The notes under the pieces are model-generated. The model worked only from the letters and a program-made list of their open reading frames with translations. It searched no databases and was not told the DNA's origin. Positions 62,446 through 64,000 of a stretch of DNA of 64,000 nt are shown here, in pieces (the first letter of the stretch is position 1; each line of letters opens with the position of its first letter). The position numbers and the translations under genes were made by a program. Source of the DNA: Enterovibrio nigricans DSM 22720 (lineage in GTDB: Bacteria; Pseudomonadota; Gammaproteobacteria; Enterobacterales; Vibrionaceae); assembly GCF_900167155.1 (NCBI RefSeq), contig NZ_FUXU01000002.1, positions 62,001 to 126,000 on the forward strand, given 5' to 3'.

Positions 62446-62853
62446 ATGACTAACATAAAACGCATTCATATTGCAGCGGGGATCATCCTGAACCCGACAA
62501 AGGATGGGATTTTTATTACTCAGCGCGCCGCGAAAGCCCATAAAGGCGGTTTCTGGGAGTTTGCTGGCGGACAGGTTGAAGCTGGCGAAACCGCGGAGAC
62601 TGCTGTCATTCGAGAGCTGGATGAGGAAGTCGGGATCTGTGCTACCGGTATCGAACATTTTCTGTCACTATCGCATGACTATCCGGATAAGTGCCTGACT
62701 TTCGATTTTTTTTTGATATCAGAATTTCGTGGTGAGCCCTTTGGGAAAGAGGGACAACCGGGACGCTGGGTGAAGATAAAAGAGCTTGGTCTTTTTGAAT
62801 TTCCCGAGGCAAATGGCCCCGTGCTTGCCAAGCTGAAAGCGATGTTTCTATAA
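62446..62853 (+). CDS. mutT: 8-oxo-dGTP diphosphatase MutT
   Basis: A 135-aa Nudix hydrolase. The Nudix box GGQVEAGETAETAVIRELDEEVG (residues about 37-59, quoted in parts: GGQVEAGETAE, RELDEEVG) is complete. It removes oxidised dGTP before it is built into DNA. The ATG at 62446 gives MTNIKRIHIAAGII; an upstream ATG at 62416 lies in the secA terminator. A run of nine T at 62706-62714 interrupts the second half; see findings. Position after secA is typical. Confidence 0.95.
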   Translation: MTNIKRIHIAAGIILNPTKDGIFITQRAAKAHKGGFWEFAGGQVEAGETAETAVIRELDEEVGICATGIEHFLSLSHDYPDKCLTFDFFLISEFRGEPFGKEGQPGRWVKIKELGLFEFPEANGPVLAKLKAMFL

Positions 62854-62855
62854 AA

Positions 62856-62890
62856 TACGGGCGGCAAAAGTATTCACTTTGCCGCCCGTA
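62856..62890. terminator. Bidirectional terminator between mutT and yacG
   Basis: TACGGGCGGCAAA (62856-62868) pairs perfectly with TTTGCCGCCCGTA (62878-62890) around a 9-nt loop. A-rich sequence on the left gives a T-run for leftward transcripts. Confidence 0.85.
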
Positions 62891-62922
62891 ATTATGGATT
62901 GGTGTTTTTGAACGGATGGGTG

Positions 62923-63120
62923 TTATTGATCTTCTGACCAACCATCACTGTCAGACATATCTGGGGCACCAGCAATACGCTTTTCTTCATCGGCCCATTC
63001 ACCCAGATCGATAAGCTGGCACTTCTTGCTGCAGAACGGGCGATAGGGACTCACGTCGCCCCAAACGACAGGGATGCCACACTGCGGGCACTTAACAATG
63101 GTTGGACTTTCTTTGCTCAC
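62923..63120 (-). CDS. yacG: DNA gyrase inhibitor YacG
   Basis: A 65-aa zinc-finger protein. The four Cys ligands are in KCPQCGIPV and [17 protein letters not shown], followed by an acidic tail. YacG binds GyrB and inhibits its activity in E. coli. It starts with GTG at 63120, with AGAGG seven bases upstream; the open frame extends further but overlaps zapD. It is read in the order coaE-zapD-yacG. Confidence 0.95.
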   Translation of the reverse strand: MSKESPTIVKCPQCGIPVVWGDVSPYRPFCSKKCQLIDLGEWADEEKRIAGAPDMSDSDGWSEDQ

Positions 63121-63145
63121 AGAAACCTCTGTATATTGGTTGTAT

Positions 63146-63886
63146 CTAGCAAACGGCCAGTCGAAGTGACATGGAGTCTGCGATGGTACGGCTTTCGTCA
63201 AATGGCATAAAGCGGACAGCAAAGCGCGATTTATGACCCGACACTAACGGGTAGGCATTGTAATCGGGCGATATCTGAATGCGAAGTAAATAGGCGCCAT
63301 CAACGTCTTGTTGATAAAATCCATTGCTCACGGTGCAAGGTTGCATGACCGTGCTACCTCTGACTAAGCGAAGCCAAAACGTCAGCGCGTCATTTAGTGC
63401 ATCTAGCGAAGATAGCCAGTGTACCGTATTGGATTGTTGGTGTGCCAATGGCAAACTCAGCCAATGATGAAGGGCAGGTAAGTCAAAGCTACATACTCCC
63501 CCTGGGATAGAAAAACGCTGACGAATAGAAGACAGAAACTTATCTTCTTTTAGTTTTTGTCCCAATCGAGGCGTCTGCAGTAATGCTTGTTGTCGTTGAC
63601 GACTTTCACCCAGCAAGATTTTTAGCTGTTCCACATCAACATGAGGTACATCAAGCCAAGCTTCTAACTTGGCCCGTTGCTTTTCAAGATCTTTAATCAG
63701 ATCCCCTTTCACTTGAACCTGCTCCAAGATCTCCATCAGATCAAACAGGCTTTTAAAGAACTGAGCCCACTGAGAGGTTTCCGAAACATCGGCCGCACGT
63801 TTTACCTGATCTAACAAGTACTCAAGCCGCAAATACACACGGACTTGCTCATTTAAAGGGTGCTCGTAAAGGGTGTCAGTGCTCAT
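63146..63886 (-). CDS. zapD: Cell division protein ZapD
   Basis: A 246-aa cytoplasmic protein of the DUF1342 family. It begins [20 protein letters not shown] and carries the conserved [14 protein letters not shown] stretch, [24 protein letters not shown] (parts) and [11 protein letters not shown]. ZapD crosslinks FtsZ filaments and supports Z-ring assembly. It lies between coaE and yacG as in other gammaproteobacteria. Confidence 0.96.
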   Translation of the reverse strand: MSTDTLYEHPLNEQVRVYLRLEYLLDQVKRAADVSETSQWAQFFKSLFDLMEILEQVQVKGDLIKDLEKQRAKLEAWLDVPHVDVEQLKILLGESRQRQQALLQTPRLGQKLKEDKFLSSIRQRFSIPGGVCSFDLPALHHWLSLPLAHQQSNTVHWLSSLDALNDALTFWLRLVRGSTVMQPCTVSNGFYQQDVDGAYLLRIQISPDYNAYPLVSGHKSRFAVRFMPFDESRTIADSMSLRLAVC

Positions 63887-63898
63887 GGTGCTCTCAAT

Positions 63899-64000
63899 TT
63901 ACTGTATTGCCAGTTCAAGGTACTGAGCATGTAATGCGTCGATTTGAGGAATTAGCGCCTCATCATTCCCATCATTGTTCACGATGTCGTCGGCAATTGC
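63899..64000 (-). CDS. coaE: Dephospho-CoA kinase CoaE, C-terminal fragment
   Basis: The last 33 codons and the TAA of CoaE, the final enzyme of coenzyme A synthesis. The visible peptide AIADDIVNNDGND...LHAQYLELA matches the C-terminal ADD-x-NNG and LH-x-Y-LxLA pattern of the family. The gene continues beyond the window. It ends 12 bp before the zapD start. Confidence 0.9.
   Translation of the reverse strand, partial: AIADDIVNNDGNDEALIPQIDALHAQYLELAIQ

Overview
The window is one contiguous stretch of chromosomal housekeeping genes from a gammaproteobacterium. Protein sequences and gene order (mreBCD-maf-rng-yhdP-nitrilase-tldD; petABC next to sspAB; dciA beside secA; no ddl inside the dcw cluster) point to the family Vibrionaceae, but I cannot fix the genus from sequence alone. 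I see no tRNA, rRNA, prophage, insertion sequence or CRISPR. The only structural RNA gene is rnpB (RNase P RNA). About 67 protein genes fill the window. The first (mreB) and last (coaE) are cut by its edges.

Layout. 1-12.5 kb (+): the cell-shape genes mreBCD, maf and rng, the giant AsmA-like yhdP, a nitrilase-family amidase, tldD and pmbA (the two subunits of the TldD/E protease), with yjgA/darP inserted on the minus strand. 12.5-12.8 kb: an ERIC-like palindromic repeat. 12.8-22 kb (-): mgtE, then the block yrbG-kdsD-kdsC-lptC-lptA-lptB-rpoN-hpf-ptsN-rapZ-ptsO, read leftwards, which joins Kdo synthesis and LPS transport to sigma-54 and the nitrogen PTS. 22-27 kb (+): mlaFEDCB-ibaG-murA. 27-30 kb (-): degS, a DegQ/DegP-type protease and zapG. 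30-36.6 kb (+): zapE, rplM-rpsI, the cytochrome bc1 operon petABC, and sspAB. 36.6-40 kb (-): dolP, diaA, yraN, lpoA. 40-41.4 kb (+): rsmI and rnpB. 41.6-58.7 kb (+): the full division and cell-wall cluster mraZ-rsmH-ftsL-ftsI-murE-murF-mraY-murD-ftsW-murG-murC-ftsQ-ftsA-ftsZ-lpxC. 58.7-64 kb: dciA (-), secA and mutT (+), yacG, zapD and partial coaE (-).

Functionally the window is mostly an envelope-building region: peptidoglycan precursors and septal machinery (dcw, murA, lpoA), LPS (kds, lpt, lpxC), outer-membrane lipid balance (mla, yhdP, dolP), envelope quality control (degS, degQ) and protein export (secA).

The coding content is conventional. The unusual material lies between and inside genes: a small overlapping ORF plus a hairpin that abuts the secA start codon; six 10-bp-phased MraZ-type boxes running from the predicted dcw transcription start to the mraZ start codon, with an 18-bp palindrome upstream; a C7 tract inside the predicted mlaF promoter spacer; long homopolymers inside mlaE, ftsQ and mutT; a 47-bp near-palindrome upstream of rplM; a 9-bp tandem repeat inside murC; and the ERIC-like element after pmbA. 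No gene cluster in the window looks like an unknown defence, secretion or biosynthetic system.
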